A stretch of 64,000 nt of DNA from Bhargavaea cecembensis DSE10 (GTDB lineage: Bacteria > Bacillota > Bacilli > Bacillales_A > Planococcaceae). A model generated the notes under the pieces. That model was not told the DNA's origin. It searched no databases and worked only from the letters and a program-made list of their open reading frames with translations. The position numbers and the translations under genes were made by a program. Below are positions 43,273-52,516 of this stretch, one piece after another (positions within the stretch are counted from its first letter, which is position 1; every line of letters starts with the position of its first letter). The stretch spans positions 1 through 64,000 of the forward strand of contig NZ_AOFT01000003.1 of the NCBI RefSeq assembly GCF_000348905.1, written 5' to 3'.

Positions 43273-44760
43273 TCACCTTTGCTCGCGTTCGAGCAGCTCG
43301 AGAGATTCCGTGAATTCGCGCTCGATTTCTTCGTTCGGACGATAAGTCGCATTACTGACCAGCACCGCCACAAGCAGGCTCAGGAGGAACCCTGGCACGA
43401 TTTCATAGAGCGTGCCGGTCAGGGCTTCGACGTTGCCCCAGATCATGACGACAACCGCGCCGGTGATCATGGCCCAAAGCGCGCCCTGTGATGTCAGCTT
43501 CCGCCAGTAGAGCGACAGGAGGATCACCGGACCGAATGCTGCACCGAATCCGGCCCAGGCGAACGATACCAGCTTCAGGATCGTATCGTTCTGCTCCCAT
43601 GAAAGGGCGAATGCCACGATTGCCACAAAAAGGACAGCCAGCCGGCCATACAGGACATACGTTTTATCTTCGGCGTCGGATTTGATGACCGCCTTGTAAA
43701 GATCCTCAACCAACGCAGATGAAGTGACAATCAGCTGGGAAGAGATGGTACTCATGATCGCCGCAAGGACTGCCGACAAAATGACGCCCGCAATAAACGG
43801 ATGGAAGATGACCTGACCCATCTCGATAAAGATCGCTTCCGGATCGGTCAGCGAAAGATCCGGGTTCTGCAGGAAATAAGCATAGCCCACGAGTGCTGTC
43901 AGCATCGCGCCAACCAGGCTGAGAATCATCCAGCCGATCCCGATCCGGCGGGCGGACCGGGTCTCTTTGACAGAGCTGATCGCCATGAAGCGCACGATGA
44001 TATGCGGCTGGCCGAAGTAGCCGAGCCCCCAGGCAATGGATGAAATGACCCCCGCCACCGTCGTGCCTGCAAACAGGCTGAGGTGGGTCGGTTCTGCTTC
44101 CCGGATGGTGCTGATGGTCTCAGCCGGTCCTCCCGTGAGAAAGACGCCGATCACCGGAACCAAAATGAGAGCAAGGAACATGATGAGGCCCTGAACAAAA
44201 TCCGTATAGCTGACTGCGAGGAACCCGCCGAACAATGTATAAGCCAAAACAACAAGAGAAACGATGATCAGGCCGGTATGATAATTTAGGCCAAACGAGC
44301 TCTCGAAAAAGACGCCGCCTGCGACCATGCCTGAGGATACATAGAACGTGAAGAATATAAGAATGATCAGGCCCGAAGCGATCCTCAGGAATGGCGAGCG
44401 ATCCTTGAGACGGCTCTGCAAATAACTCGGGATGGTGATCGAGTTGCTTGAAACCTGTGTGTACGTACGGAGCCGGGGTGCAACATATAGCCAGTTCAGA
44501 TAAGCACCAAGCGTCAGGCCAATTCCGATCCAGACCTCACCCAGCCCCGCAAGATAGATTGCTCCCGGAAAGCCCATGAGCAGCCAACCGGACATATCTG
44601 CTGCGCCAGCGCTGAGTGCGGTGACCGCAGGCCCGAGCGAGCGTCCCCCAAGCATATAGTCCGTAAGATTGGCAGTTTTCCTGTAGGCATACCAGCCGAT
44701 GAGCAGCATGGCCGCCATGTAGATGATGATTGCGATTAACTTAAAAGTAGTATCTGTCAC
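43273..44760 (-). CDS. putP: Sodium/proline symporter PutP
   Basis: A 495-aa SSS-family symporter with 13 predicted helices. Sodium and substrate landmarks include SAGAADMSGWLLMGFPGA (helix 2) and AVLAAIMSTISSQLIVTSSALVEDLY (helix 8), plus GGFLAVSYTDFVQGLIM. It imports proline as nutrient or osmoprotectant, in keeping with the adjacent BCCT carrier. I start at GTG 44760 with GAAGGGGGAG 7 nt upstream. Confidence 0.94.
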   Translation of the reverse strand: MTDTTFKLIAIIIYMAAMLLIGWYAYRKTANLTDYMLGGRSLGPAVTALSAGAADMSGWLLMGFPGAIYLAGLGEVWIGIGLTLGAYLNWLYVAPRLRTYTQVSSNSITIPSYLQSRLKDRSPFLRIASGLIILIFFTFYVSSGMVAGGVFFESSFGLNYHTGLIIVSLVVLAYTLFGGFLAVSYTDFVQGLIMFLALILVPVIGVFLTGGPAETISTIREAEPTHLSLFAGTTVAGVISSIAWGLGYFGQPHIIVRFMAISSVKETRSARRIGIGWMILSLVGAMLTALVGYAYFLQNPDLSLTDPEAIFIEMGQVIFHPFIAGVILSAVLAAIMSTISSQLIVTSSALVEDLYKAVIKSDAEDKTYVLYGRLAVLFVAIVAFALSWEQNDTILKLVSFAWAGFGAAFGPVILLSLYWRKLTSQGALWAMITGAVVVMIWGNVEALTGTLYEIVPGFLLSLLVAVLVSNATYRPNEEIEREFTESLELLEREQR

Positions 44761-44790
44761 ATAATCACTCCCCCTTCTGTAACCCATCCT

Positions 44791-44821
44791 ATCATAAGGC
44801 CTGGTCCTATATGACTGTCAA
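44791..44821 (-). promoter_or_regulatory. putP promoter candidate
   Basis: Minus strand TTGACA (44816-44821), 19-nt spacer, TATGAT (44791-44796). Confidence 0.5.
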
Positions 44822-45045
44822 TTTAGAGAAATGGAACGGCGTTTTAAAGAAGAAAACAGATGATGCTGGCGAATACCGGAATATGGTTGCCTGTCCCCCC
44901 ATTATTTCCCGGGAAATCGACCGGTGATGACAGCAGGCGTGTCGGATGATGCCCCATGGCCAATTGCCTGAAGAAGCCGCCCGAATACCGGCGGAACCTG
45001 TCTGCGGATGAAGCAGCCCATGACACAGAAAGAGCCGAGGGTAAG

Positions 45046-45070
45046 GTTTAGCCTAATCTACCGGGGGAAT
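45046..45070 (+). promoter_or_regulatory. Sigma-B promoter of the DUF2188 gene
   Basis: GTTTAG (45046-45051), 13-nt spacer, GGGAAT (45065-45070); five of six matches in each box against GTTTAA and GGGTAT. It ends 28 nt before the start codon. Confidence 0.75.
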
Positions 45071-45098
45071 TCCTCTTGGTATAAGGAGGCGATTCCAA

Positions 45099-45470
45099 AT
45101 GCCATGGAACAATCAGGATTACCCCGACTCGTTCAAGAACCTGGACGATCCGGTCAGGGAGAAAGCGATCGACATTGCCAATGCCCTCGTTCGCGACGGC
45201 TATGAAGACAGCCGCGCCATCCCGATTGCACTGGACCGCGCACGCGAATACGTGCACGGGGACGATGACGGCGGACGGCCTGTGTATGAAGTGAGGGAAG
45301 ACGGAGAAGAATGGGTGCTCCGCAAAAAAGGCAGCGACCGGGCGATTCTGCGGGAAGACACGAAAGACGACCTACTCGACAAAGCCAAGCCGCGCATCAA
45401 CGACGAAAACGGCGTCCTGAAGATCTATAAGGGCGACGGAGAACTCGAAGATACGCTTTATGAAGGATGA
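45099..45470 (+). CDS. DUF2188 domain general-stress-type protein
   Basis: A 123-aa acidic soluble protein. The N-terminal half (MPWNNQDYPDSFKNLDDPVR and a helical segment) is typical of stress proteins of Bacilli. The C-terminal half is a DUF2188 module (about residues 62-118, WVLRKKGSDRAILREDTKDD). Function unknown. The sigma-B promoter immediately upstream supports a general stress role. RBS AAGGAGG at 9 nt. Confidence 0.8.
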   Translation: MPWNNQDYPDSFKNLDDPVREKAIDIANALVRDGYEDSRAIPIALDRAREYVHGDDDGGRPVYEVREDGEEWVLRKKGSDRAILREDTKDDLLDKAKPRINDENGVLKIYKGDGELEDTLYEG

Positions 45471-45496
45471 GGGCCGCACGGGATGCGGTCCTTTTT
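45471..45496 (+). terminator. Terminator of the DUF2188 gene
   Basis: GGGCCGCA / TGCGGTCC followed by TTTTT. Confidence 0.75.
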
Positions 45497-45519
45497 CATG
45501 GCCGGCAGATGGTTTTAGT

Positions 45520-45582
45520 GAACGTTGATTAACTTCATTGAGACGTTGACATACTCCGCTGAAACGTTGACATAGCCCCCGC
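45520..45582. repeat. Private 21-bp-period array, core ACGTTGA (3 copies)
   Basis: ACGTTGA at 45522, 45543 and 45564, exactly 21 bp apart; copies 2 and 3 extend to ACGTTGACATA. It lies between two convergent terminators. Confidence 0.75.
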
Positions 45583-45590
45583 TCCGCATC

Positions 45591-45626
45591 AAAAAAGCCG
45601 TCCCGCTTCATGCCGGGACGGCTTTC
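45591..45626 (-). terminator. Terminator of the acyl-CoA synthetase gene
   Basis: AAGCCGTCCCG / CGGGACGGCTT stem flanked by an A run that gives the minus-strand T run. Confidence 0.88.
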
Positions 45627-45629
45627 ACA

Positions 45630-47273
45630 TTATTTCGCCCCAATGCCGGTGCGTTCCTCGGACATCTCCCGGAGCTTGAATTTCTGGATCTTGCCTGAAG
45701 CGGTCATCGGATATTCGTCAGTGAACTCGATATAGCGGGGAATCTTATGGTAGGAGATCTTCCCTTTGCAGTATTCGCGGATCGACTCTTCGGTCTCTTC
45801 AGCGCCTGCCTTCAGGATGATCCATGCCATGAGCTCTTCGCCATATTTCGGATCGGGCACGCCGACGACCTGGACGTCGCTGACAGACGGATGCGTATAG
45901 AGGAATTCCTCGATTTCGCGCGGATAGATGTTCTCGCCGCCGCGGATCACCATGTCCTTGATGCGGCCCGTGATGTCGAGATAGCCGTCTTCGTCCATGA
46001 CGGCGATATCGCCGGTGTGGAGCCAGCCGTCTTCATCGATCGCCTTGCGGGTCGCCTCTTCATTGTTATAGTAGCCTTTCATGACATGATAGCCTCGCGT
46101 GCACAGCTCCCCCGGCTGTCCCTGCGGCACTTCCTCTCCGGTCACCGGGTCGATGATCTTCACTTCAACATGCGGATGCGGCTTGCCGACAGTCGCCACA
46201 CGCTTCTCGATCGGATCCTCCGTCGTGGTCTGGGTGATGACCGGTGACGATTCCGTCTGGCCGTAGCAGATCGTGATTTCATTGGCCCCCATTTCGTTGA
46301 TGACCTGCTTCATCACCTCGATCGGGCAAGTGGAGCCGGCCATGATGCCCGTTCGGAGGCTCGATGTGTCGAAGTTCTTGAACTCCGGATGCTGGAGCTC
46401 TGCGATGAACATGGTCGGTACGCCGTTGAGCGCCGTGCATTTCTCATCCTGCACGGCCTTCAGCACGGCAAGCGGATTAAACTGTTCGATGATAACAGAT
46501 GTTGACGCGTGCGTAACCGCCGTCAGGGTGCTGAGCACGCAGCCGAAGCAGTGGAAAAACGGTACGGGGATGCATAGCCGGTCCTTCTCGGTCAGTTTCA
46601 TCCGGTCTCCGATCAGCTGAGCGTTATTGACGATATTGTTGTGCGTCAGCATGACGCCTTTCGGGAAGCCGGTCGTGCCTGATGTGTACTGCATGTTGAT
46701 GACATCTTCCGGGTCAAGCGACCGGAATACCTCTTCCAGCTCCTCATCTGATACACCCTCAGCCTTTTCCTCGAACTCGGACCACTTGAACATTCCCGGC
46801 TCGTCACGCTCCGTCATGAGGATGATGCGCTTCAGATGCGGGAGGTTCCTGCACGAGATCTCGCCCTTTTCCGAGACCTCGGCCTCCGGGCATACCTGCC
46901 GGATGATGTCGATATAGCTCGTCCCCTTGAAGCCTTCATCAAGGATGAGCGTCGTCGACTCTGACTGCTTCAGCAGGTACTCGAGCTCCGCAGCCTGATA
47001 GTTGGTGTTCACCGTCACGAGCACGGCCCCCATCTTGCCGGTCGCAAACTGGCTCAGGAACCACTGTCGCTTGTTGTCACTCCAGATGGCCACATGTTCC
47101 CCTTTTTTGATCCCCATCCCGAGATACGCTTTCGCCAGACGGTCCGTCTCTTCGTCGAATTCCCGGTAGGTTTTCCGGATTCCGTGTTCCGGATAAACGT
47201 AGGCTTCCACATCAGGGAACTCCCGCGCCTTCTCCCGGACCACTTCTCCGACAGTTTTATTGAGCAGTGCCAT
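45630..47273 (-). CDS. yngI: Acyl-CoA synthetase, AMP-forming (YngI-like)
   Basis: A 547-aa ANL-superfamily ligase that activates fatty acids with ATP and CoA. The AMP-binding P-loop is YTSGTTGFPKGVMLTHNN, then YGQTESSPVI, GWLHTGDIAVMDEDGYLDI, and the catalytic Lys in TASGKIQKFKLRE. The length and the motif set resemble B. subtilis YngI (acetoacetyl or medium-chain specific). I start at ATG 47273 after AGAGGGGG; the 10-residue upstream extension lacks an RBS. Confidence 0.92.
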   Translation of the reverse strand: MALLNKTVGEVVREKAREFPDVEAYVYPEHGIRKTYREFDEETDRLAKAYLGMGIKKGEHVAIWSDNKRQWFLSQFATGKMGAVLVTVNTNYQAAELEYLLKQSESTTLILDEGFKGTSYIDIIRQVCPEAEVSEKGEISCRNLPHLKRIILMTERDEPGMFKWSEFEEKAEGVSDEELEEVFRSLDPEDVINMQYTSGTTGFPKGVMLTHNNIVNNAQLIGDRMKLTEKDRLCIPVPFFHCFGCVLSTLTAVTHASTSVIIEQFNPLAVLKAVQDEKCTALNGVPTMFIAELQHPEFKNFDTSSLRTGIMAGSTCPIEVMKQVINEMGANEITICYGQTESSPVITQTTTEDPIEKRVATVGKPHPHVEVKIIDPVTGEEVPQGQPGELCTRGYHVMKGYYNNEEATRKAIDEDGWLHTGDIAVMDEDGYLDITGRIKDMVIRGGENIYPREIEEFLYTHPSVSDVQVVGVPDPKYGEELMAWIILKAGAEETEESIREYCKGKISYHKIPRYIEFTDEYPMTASGKIQKFKLREMSEERTGIGAK

Positions 47274-47355
47274 CCAAACGCCCCCTCTTGAAATCGTTTT
47301 CAACAGTATGTTACCACACTTTTCAGATGGTTTCGAAACTTAATTCAGACCAAAA

Positions 47356-47396
47356 GAATACGCCGCCCCTCAGGACGGCGTGTTCTTCTTTTAGCG
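47356..47396 (-). terminator. Terminator of yerD
   Basis: ACGCCG (47360-47365) / CGGCGT (47376-47381), extended by flanking complementary A/T-rich bases. Confidence 0.65.
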
Positions 47397-48980
47397 CACA
47401 CTCAAATGCTCGTCATGGGCATGTACCGGGTGGGCACGGCCCCGTTCGTCCATGTACACAAGGTGGCTCCGGTTCAGTTTTGTAGGGGAATCCAGGCCCG
47501 CAGCCGCGGCAATGCGGAAGAGCCCTTCGCGCATCGTGAGGATGTAGTTGGTGACGCGGTACTTTTTCTCGTCGACGACCAACGCACGCTGCAGGTCTTC
47601 ATCAGTCGTCGCGACGCCTGCAGGGCATTCATTTGTATGGCACTTGAGTGCCATGATGCAGCCGACGGAGATCATGAACCCGCGGGCGACCTGTACGAGG
47701 TCCGCCCCGAGCGCGAGCGCAATGGCCGCTTTGTCGGGCGTGGTGATTTTGCCGGAGGCGATGATCTTGACCCGTTCGCGGACGCCATGCTCACGCAGCG
47801 AGTCATCAAGGATGGTGAGCGCCGTCTTGATCGGCAGGCCGAGGCTGTCTGCCAGATCCTGGTAGGTCGCTCCGGAACCGCCCTCCGAGCCGTCGACCGA
47901 AATAAAGTCCGGGCCCTTTCCGGTCTTCTTCATCCAATTCGCCAGTTCATCGGCTTCGCTCTTGCTGCCGATGACCACCTTGATGCCGACCGGCTTTCCG
48001 CCGGCCTCGCGGATCTGCCCGATAAACTCGAACATCGACGGGTAATCATCAAACTCACGGAACCGGTTCGGGCTGTTGATGGTCGTATATGGCTCGACGG
48101 TCCGGATTTTGGCGATCTCCTCGGTCACTTTCTCGCCTTCCACGTGGCCGCCGCGCATCTTTGCACCTTGGGCGAGCTTCAGTTCAAACGCACGGACATT
48201 CGGGATGGCGGCCTTCTCCTTCACCTTTTCGATATCGAACTCCCCGTCCGGCGTCCGGTAGCCGAACAGGCCTGAACTGATCTGGGCGATGATCTCCGGA
48301 CCCCCTGACAGATGATAGTCAGACAGGCCGCCTTCGCCTGTGTTCATCCAGGCGCCTTTTGCCATCCCGATCCCCTTGGACAGCGCGGTGATGGCGTTTT
48401 TGCCGAGCGATCCGAAGCTCATCGCCGACTGGCCGAGCAGGCTGCGCACATGGAACGGCTCCCGGCATTCCGGCCCGATCACGACGGCGTCATCCGGCGG
48501 CAGCAGCCACGGAAGCGCCGGAATGTCCTCCATGTGCTCGCGGCGCGTAAACAGCCCCTCATCGTCGATCACATAGTGGCGGGTGTCGACCAGGTCGGAA
48601 TTGTCGACACGCATTTCTTCGTTCTGCTTCGTGAACATGGCGTTCCGGATATAATAGCCGGGCTCATCGAAATCCCGCTTCGAACCGAAGCCGATCAGCG
48701 AGCTTTTGTACTTGCCAGGAAGCACCATATGCAAGTACTCCTCCCGGCTGAACGGCTTGCCGCTGTTGTCATCGGAGAACAGGTACTGCCTGAACTCAGG
48801 GCCCGTCTTCTCAAGAAAATAGCGGACACGCCCGAGAATTGGGAAATTCCGCAGGATGGAGTGCTGCTTTTGCCCGCGGTCATAGAAAAACAGCCAGTCC
48901 AGCGTCACGATCGGCACAATGACGAGCAGGATAAACAGGATCATCGCCGTCAGCGACACATTCTCAAAAAAAGTGCTCAT
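47391..48980 (-). CDS. yerD: FMN-binding glutamate synthase-like protein (YerD)
   Basis: A 529-aa protein with an N-terminal membrane helix (about residues 8-30) followed by the FMN/Fe-S synthase domain of GltB. It shows SFGSLGKNAITALSKG, the FMN site GSKSEADELANW, SVDGSEGGSGATY and the cysteines CIMALKCHTNECPAGVAT. The glutaminase and GXGXG domains of GltB are missing, so it cannot be a complete glutamate synthase. Close in length to B. subtilis YerD; function unknown. Confidence 0.88.
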   Translation of the reverse strand: MSTFFENVSLTAMILFILLVIVPIVTLDWLFFYDRGQKQHSILRNFPILGRVRYFLEKTGPEFRQYLFSDDNSGKPFSREEYLHMVLPGKYKSSLIGFGSKRDFDEPGYYIRNAMFTKQNEEMRVDNSDLVDTRHYVIDDEGLFTRREHMEDIPALPWLLPPDDAVVIGPECREPFHVRSLLGQSAMSFGSLGKNAITALSKGIGMAKGAWMNTGEGGLSDYHLSGGPEIIAQISSGLFGYRTPDGEFDIEKVKEKAAIPNVRAFELKLAQGAKMRGGHVEGEKVTEEIAKIRTVEPYTTINSPNRFREFDDYPSMFEFIGQIREAGGKPVGIKVVIGSKSEADELANWMKKTGKGPDFISVDGSEGGSGATYQDLADSLGLPIKTALTILDDSLREHGVRERVKIIASGKITTPDKAAIALALGADLVQVARGFMISVGCIMALKCHTNECPAGVATTDEDLQRALVVDEKKYRVTNYILTMREGLFRIAAAAGLDSPTKLNRSHLVYMDERGRAHPVHAHDEHLSVR

Positions 48981-49040
48981 TTTTCCGTTTCTCCCCTTTC
49001 AGTATGTATTTCCGGATGGTGCAGACCTCGAAAATTGTTT

Positions 49041-49069
49041 ACCCTAAAACTTCTTTGATAAGCTAGGGT
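49041..49069. promoter_or_regulatory. Inverted repeat in the nitroreductase promoter region
   Basis: ACCCTA (49041-49046) / TAGGGT (49064-49069) around a 17-nt spacer, immediately after TTGTTT, a possible -35. It may be an operator. Confidence 0.35.
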
Positions 49070-49111
49070 GTGATGCATGGGGATACATAAACTTGAAAGG
49101 GGTCTTTATCA

Positions 49112-49843
49112 ATGGTCTTAGATCTTCTTAACTCCCACTCTTCTGTCCGCGATTACGAGGATGTCACCCTTAGCCGGGAGACGGTCGAGCGGCTCGTCAG
49201 CGCCGGCCAGCATGCGGCAAGCTCGCACTTTGTACAGGCGTATTCGGTCATCCATGTGACCGATCCGGTCAAGCGCGAGGCACTCGCGGAGCTCTCGAAA
49301 AATCCGAAGCAGTTCCTGACTGCCGGCGCGGCACTTGTTTTCTGCATGGATTACCGCCGGCTGGAAGCCGCGGCAGCCCTCCAGGACGCGAAAATCGCCT
49401 ACTCGAACGCAGAGGCACTCGTCGTCGGCGTAACGGATGCGGCACTGTTTGCACAGAACGTTGCCGTTGCCGCGGAATCGGAAGGGTACGGCATCTGCTA
49501 TATCGGCGGCGTCCGGAATGCACCCGAAGAGATCAGCGAAGTCCTCGGCCTGCCGAAAGGCGTTGCGCCTCTCTATGGCATGACGATCGGCGTGCCGAAG
49601 TTCCGCAACGAGGTCAAGCCGCGCCTTCCGGTAAGTGCCGTGCTGCATGAGAATGAGTACAATAGTGAAAAGTATGAAGAACTGCTTCCTGAATACGACC
49701 GCACGATGAACGACTATTACCTGAACCGCGGAAGCAACCGCAAGGACGCCACCTGGTCTGAAGACATGGCGGCATTCCTGAAAGAACCGCGCCGCATGCA
49801 TCTGAAGGAATTCCTCGCCAAACAGGGGTTCCGGTTCGAATAA
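49112..49843 (+). CDS. nfrA: NADPH-dependent nitroreductase (NfrA-like)
   Basis: A 243-aa FMN flavoprotein of the NfsA/NfrA oxidoreductase group. The N-terminal SHSSVRDYEDV binds FMN phosphate, ASSHFVQAYSVIHV follows, and YGICYIGGVRNAPEEIS and GMTIGVPKFRNEVKPRLP are family landmarks. It reduces nitroaromatics, flavins or quinones and is often thiol-stress induced. The RBS GAAAGGGG is 9 nt from ATG. Confidence 0.92.
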   Translation: MVLDLLNSHSSVRDYEDVTLSRETVERLVSAGQHAASSHFVQAYSVIHVTDPVKREALAELSKNPKQFLTAGAALVFCMDYRRLEAAAALQDAKIAYSNAEALVVGVTDAALFAQNVAVAAESEGYGICYIGGVRNAPEEISEVLGLPKGVAPLYGMTIGVPKFRNEVKPRLPVSAVLHENEYNSEKYEELLPEYDRTMNDYYLNRGSNRKDATWSEDMAAFLKEPRRMHLKEFLAKQGFRFE

Positions 49844-49893
49844 TATAAGAGCACCGCACACTGCAGATTCCCGAACAGAGAGGAGGACTGCCG

Positions 49894-51072
49894 ATGGAAT
49901 TTGAAGAGATGATGGATGCGCTTGTGTCCCGCATGGCGAATGGCACGCTGGTCAAGGCGACGATCAGCCAGCCGCGCCTGAAGTCAGAGGAACTGAAGCG
50001 CATCAGACTAAAGCCCGTCGAACTTCAGGGAGAGCTCCATATCCAGTTCGAATACCAGTACGAACGCATTCTGAAGCACGAAAATGTGCCGGCAGGAAAA
50101 GTCCGCCCCGTCCTTGACGGCCTGCTGCGCAACTTCCGCCAGATGCAGGCTTCGTTCACCGGCGAAGACGTGCAGGTGCGGCTCTCGAAGAAGCTGAAGG
50201 TCTCCTGGAAGTCCGGCCGGACCGATACGAAAGCGGCACCGAACCTCTCCCACAACCGGAAAAAACAGTACATCCTCGAGGAAGGCAAGCCGTATCCGTT
50301 TCTCGTCCGGCTCGGCGTTCAGACCGAGGACGGGAAAGTGAAAAAGGGCAAGATGGACAAGTTCCGGCAGATCAACCGGTTCACCGAGTACATTGCCGAC
50401 AGCCTCGCCCATCTGCCGACGGACCGGACGATCCGCATCCTCGATTTCGGATCCGGCAAGTCGTATCTGACGTTTGCCCTTTACCACTACCTGAGGATTG
50501 AAAAGGAACTCGACGTCCGGGTGACCGGTCTAGATCTGAAAAAGGAAGTCATCGAAGAATGCCGGCAAATCGCATCCGACCTCGGTTACGGGGAAGACCT
50601 GGAGTTTCTCGTCGGCGACATCAACGATTATAATGACGAGACGGCGGTCGACATGGTCGTTACGCTTCATGCATGCGACGTCGCCACCGATATGGCACTT
50701 GCCCGCGCCGTCCGATGGAATGCGGATGTCATCCTGAGCGTGCCGTGCTGCCAGCACGAGCTGTTCAGCCAGCTGGACTCGCCTGAACTGGGTGTCATGC
50801 TCCAGCACGGACTCATCAAGGAGCGCTTCGCGGCGCTGGCGACCGACTCGATCCGGGCCGAGCTGCTGAGCCTGCTCGGGTATGATGCGCAGCTGCTGGA
50901 ATTCATCGACATGGCACATACACCGAAAAACATCATGATCCGCGCCTATAAGACCGGACGGACAGCCGGCCCGGAGCGGGTGACCCGATACAAAGCCTTC
51001 CGGGACATGCTCGGCGCGGAACCGTTCATGGAGCGCGAGCTGAAAAAAGAACTCGCCCCCGTCCTCGGATGA
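49894..51072 (+). CDS. SAM-dependent methyltransferase (Methyltransf_32 type)
   Basis: 392 aa. The N-terminal ~150 residues are basic and may bind RNA. The central domain has motif I ILDFGSGKSYLTFALYHYL and VTGLDLKKEVIEEC, then VDMVVTLHACDVATDMAL and SVPCCQHELFSQL. The CC motif region is seen in the pfam13679 methyltransferases related to Trm13 and METTL25. Probable RNA or protein modification; acceptor unknown. RBS GGAGG precedes ATG. Confidence 0.85.
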   Translation: MEFEEMMDALVSRMANGTLVKATISQPRLKSEELKRIRLKPVELQGELHIQFEYQYERILKHENVPAGKVRPVLDGLLRNFRQMQASFTGEDVQVRLSKKLKVSWKSGRTDTKAAPNLSHNRKKQYILEEGKPYPFLVRLGVQTEDGKVKKGKMDKFRQINRFTEYIADSLAHLPTDRTIRILDFGSGKSYLTFALYHYLRIEKELDVRVTGLDLKKEVIEECRQIASDLGYGEDLEFLVGDINDYNDETAVDMVVTLHACDVATDMALARAVRWNADVILSVPCCQHELFSQLDSPELGVMLQHGLIKERFAALATDSIRAELLSLLGYDAQLLEFIDMAHTPKNIMIRAYKTGRTAGPERVTRYKAFRDMLGAEPFMERELKKELAPVLG

Positions 51073-51155
51073 GGATTTCCCGCATGCGGGCGGGGGTATG
51101 AACAATGTAGGAAACGGGCGGTTATTGATGCCCGTAAAAAAGAGGAGAGATTCAA

Positions 51156-51977
51156 ATGGACCTGTTCCATAAAATCTGGGAAGCCACATCATTTATCAAT
51201 GACAAAACCGAACATAAACCGACGGTCGGCCTGATCCTCGGCTCGGGACTCGGCTCGCTGGCCGACGAAATTGAAGAAGCCGTCATCATCCCGTACGCGG
51301 AGATTCCGCATTTTGCAACGTCGTCCGCTGTCGGCCATGCAAACGAACTTGTCATCGGCAAGCTGAACGGGAGCACAGTCGCAGCGATGAAGGGCCGCTA
51401 CCACTACTACGAAGGCTACTCGCTCGAAGAGGTCACGTTCCCGGTCCGCGTCATGAAGGCGCTCGGCATCCAGGAACTGATCATCACGAACGCCTGCGGC
51501 TCGGTAAACAAGGACTTCAGCCCGGGGGACCTCATGCTGATCACCGATCACCTGAATCTGACCGGCACCAACCCGCTGATCGGGCCAAACCACGAGGAGC
51601 TTGGCACGCGTTTCCCTGACCTGACGCAGGTGTACAGCAAGGAACTGCAGGCGAAGGCATATGGAGTTGCAGAAAGCCTCGGCTTCAGCCTCCGCGAAGG
51701 CGTCTACGCATGGTGGAGCGGCCCGACGTACGAAACGCCTGCGGAAATCCGCATGATCCGTACGCTCGGCGCGGATGCGGTCGGCATGTCGACCGTGCCT
51801 GAAGTGATTGTCGCGGCACACGGCGGCATGCGCGTACTCGGCATATCCTGCCTGACGAACATGGCAGCAGGCATCCTTGACCAGCCGCTCAGCCACGACG
51901 AAGTGATTGAGGTCGCCGCCCAGGTCAAGTCGAAATTCTCAGGACTCGTCAAAGGCGTTCTCGCTGAAATGGCATAA
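51156..51977 (+). CDS. pupG: Purine nucleoside phosphorylase
   Basis: A 273-aa trimeric class phosphorylase that cleaves guanosine and inosine to base plus ribose-1-phosphate in purine salvage. Landmarks are ILGSGLGSLADEIEE (phosphate site), GRYHYYEGYS, TNACGSVN, and the base-binding region with AWWSGPTYETPAEIRMIR and VGMSTVPEVIVAAHGG. The length matches B. subtilis PupG (PunA). The RBS GAGGAGAG precedes ATG. Confidence 0.95.
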   Translation: MDLFHKIWEATSFINDKTEHKPTVGLILGSGLGSLADEIEEAVIIPYAEIPHFATSSAVGHANELVIGKLNGSTVAAMKGRYHYYEGYSLEEVTFPVRVMKALGIQELIITNACGSVNKDFSPGDLMLITDHLNLTGTNPLIGPNHEELGTRFPDLTQVYSKELQAKAYGVAESLGFSLREGVYAWWSGPTYETPAEIRMIRTLGADAVGMSTVPEVIVAAHGGMRVLGISCLTNMAAGILDQPLSHDEVIEVAAQVKSKFSGLVKGVLAEMA

Positions 51978-51985
51978 ATCCGCAG

Positions 51986-52020
51986 AAAACGACAACCCCA
52001 GGGGTTGTCGTTTTATTTTT
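51986..52020 (+). terminator. Terminator of pupG
   Basis: AAAACGACAACCCC / GGGGTTGTCGTTTT around one base, followed by a T run. Confidence 0.9.
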
Positions 52021-52088
52021 CAGGCAATATATGATATGCTACATGAGGAATTTAAATTTTCTAACTTTTATACAGAAAGGTGTTTGCA

Positions 52089-52454
52089 GTGAACGAATCC
52101 CTCACATTCGGCGAGCGGCTAAAAGCCCTCCGGATCCAGCATGAAGTTTCCCCCGAGCAGTTGGCAGAGACAATCGGCGTCGCGAAAAGCCTGATCTGGA
52201 CGTTTGAGCTCGACAAGAAACTGCCGACCTACCCCCAGTTGATTGCCCTTGCAGACTTCTTCGAAGTGACCACCGACTATTTGCTGAACCGCGAACCCGT
52301 TTCCGTGGATATTAAAGAGGCGGCCGACGACATGCTCGATACATATGAGCTTCGTCTGGACGGCCGACGGTTGTCGAAGGACGAACTTTTGGATGCTATG
52401 ACGTTTATCCGCACACAGCGGACCGTCCGCCCAAAAGACTACACAGTCATCTGA
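52089..52454 (+). CDS. Xre-family helix-turn-helix transcriptional regulator
   Basis: A 121-aa regulator with an N-terminal HTH_3 domain (about residues 8-62: GERLKALRIQHEVSPEQLAE, then SLIWTFELDKKLPTYPQL) and a C-terminal tail of unknown function (LRLDGRRLSKDELLDAM). It starts at GTG 52089 after GAAAGGTG; the in-frame GTG at 52080 lies inside that site. Target genes are unknown. Confidence 0.85.
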   Translation: MNESLTFGERLKALRIQHEVSPEQLAETIGVAKSLIWTFELDKKLPTYPQLIALADFFEVTTDYLLNREPVSVDIKEAADDMLDTYELRLDGRRLSKDELLDAMTFIRTQRTVRPKDYTVI

Positions 52455-52480
52455 ATATCCCTGCCGGGCGGATTGCCCGC

Positions 52481-52509
52481 AAAAGCGCCGACATTCGGTG
52501 CTTTTTTCT
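52481..52509. terminator. Terminator between the Xre and TPR genes
   Basis: AAAAGCGCCGA / TCGGTGCTTTT stem with T run; convergent genes. Confidence 0.8.
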
Positions 52510-52516
52510 TTTGCCC

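Larger units (their letters stand above)
44788..45098. other. Intergenic region (311 bp) between putP and the DUF2188 gene
   Basis: It holds the putP promoter at its left end and a sigma-B promoter at its right end. I see no gene, array or strong hairpin in the roughly 220 bp between them. Confidence 0.6.

Noticed and set aside
47391-48980. Complete glutamate synthase large subunit
   Set aside because: The glutaminase and GXGXG domains are missing and a membrane helix is present.
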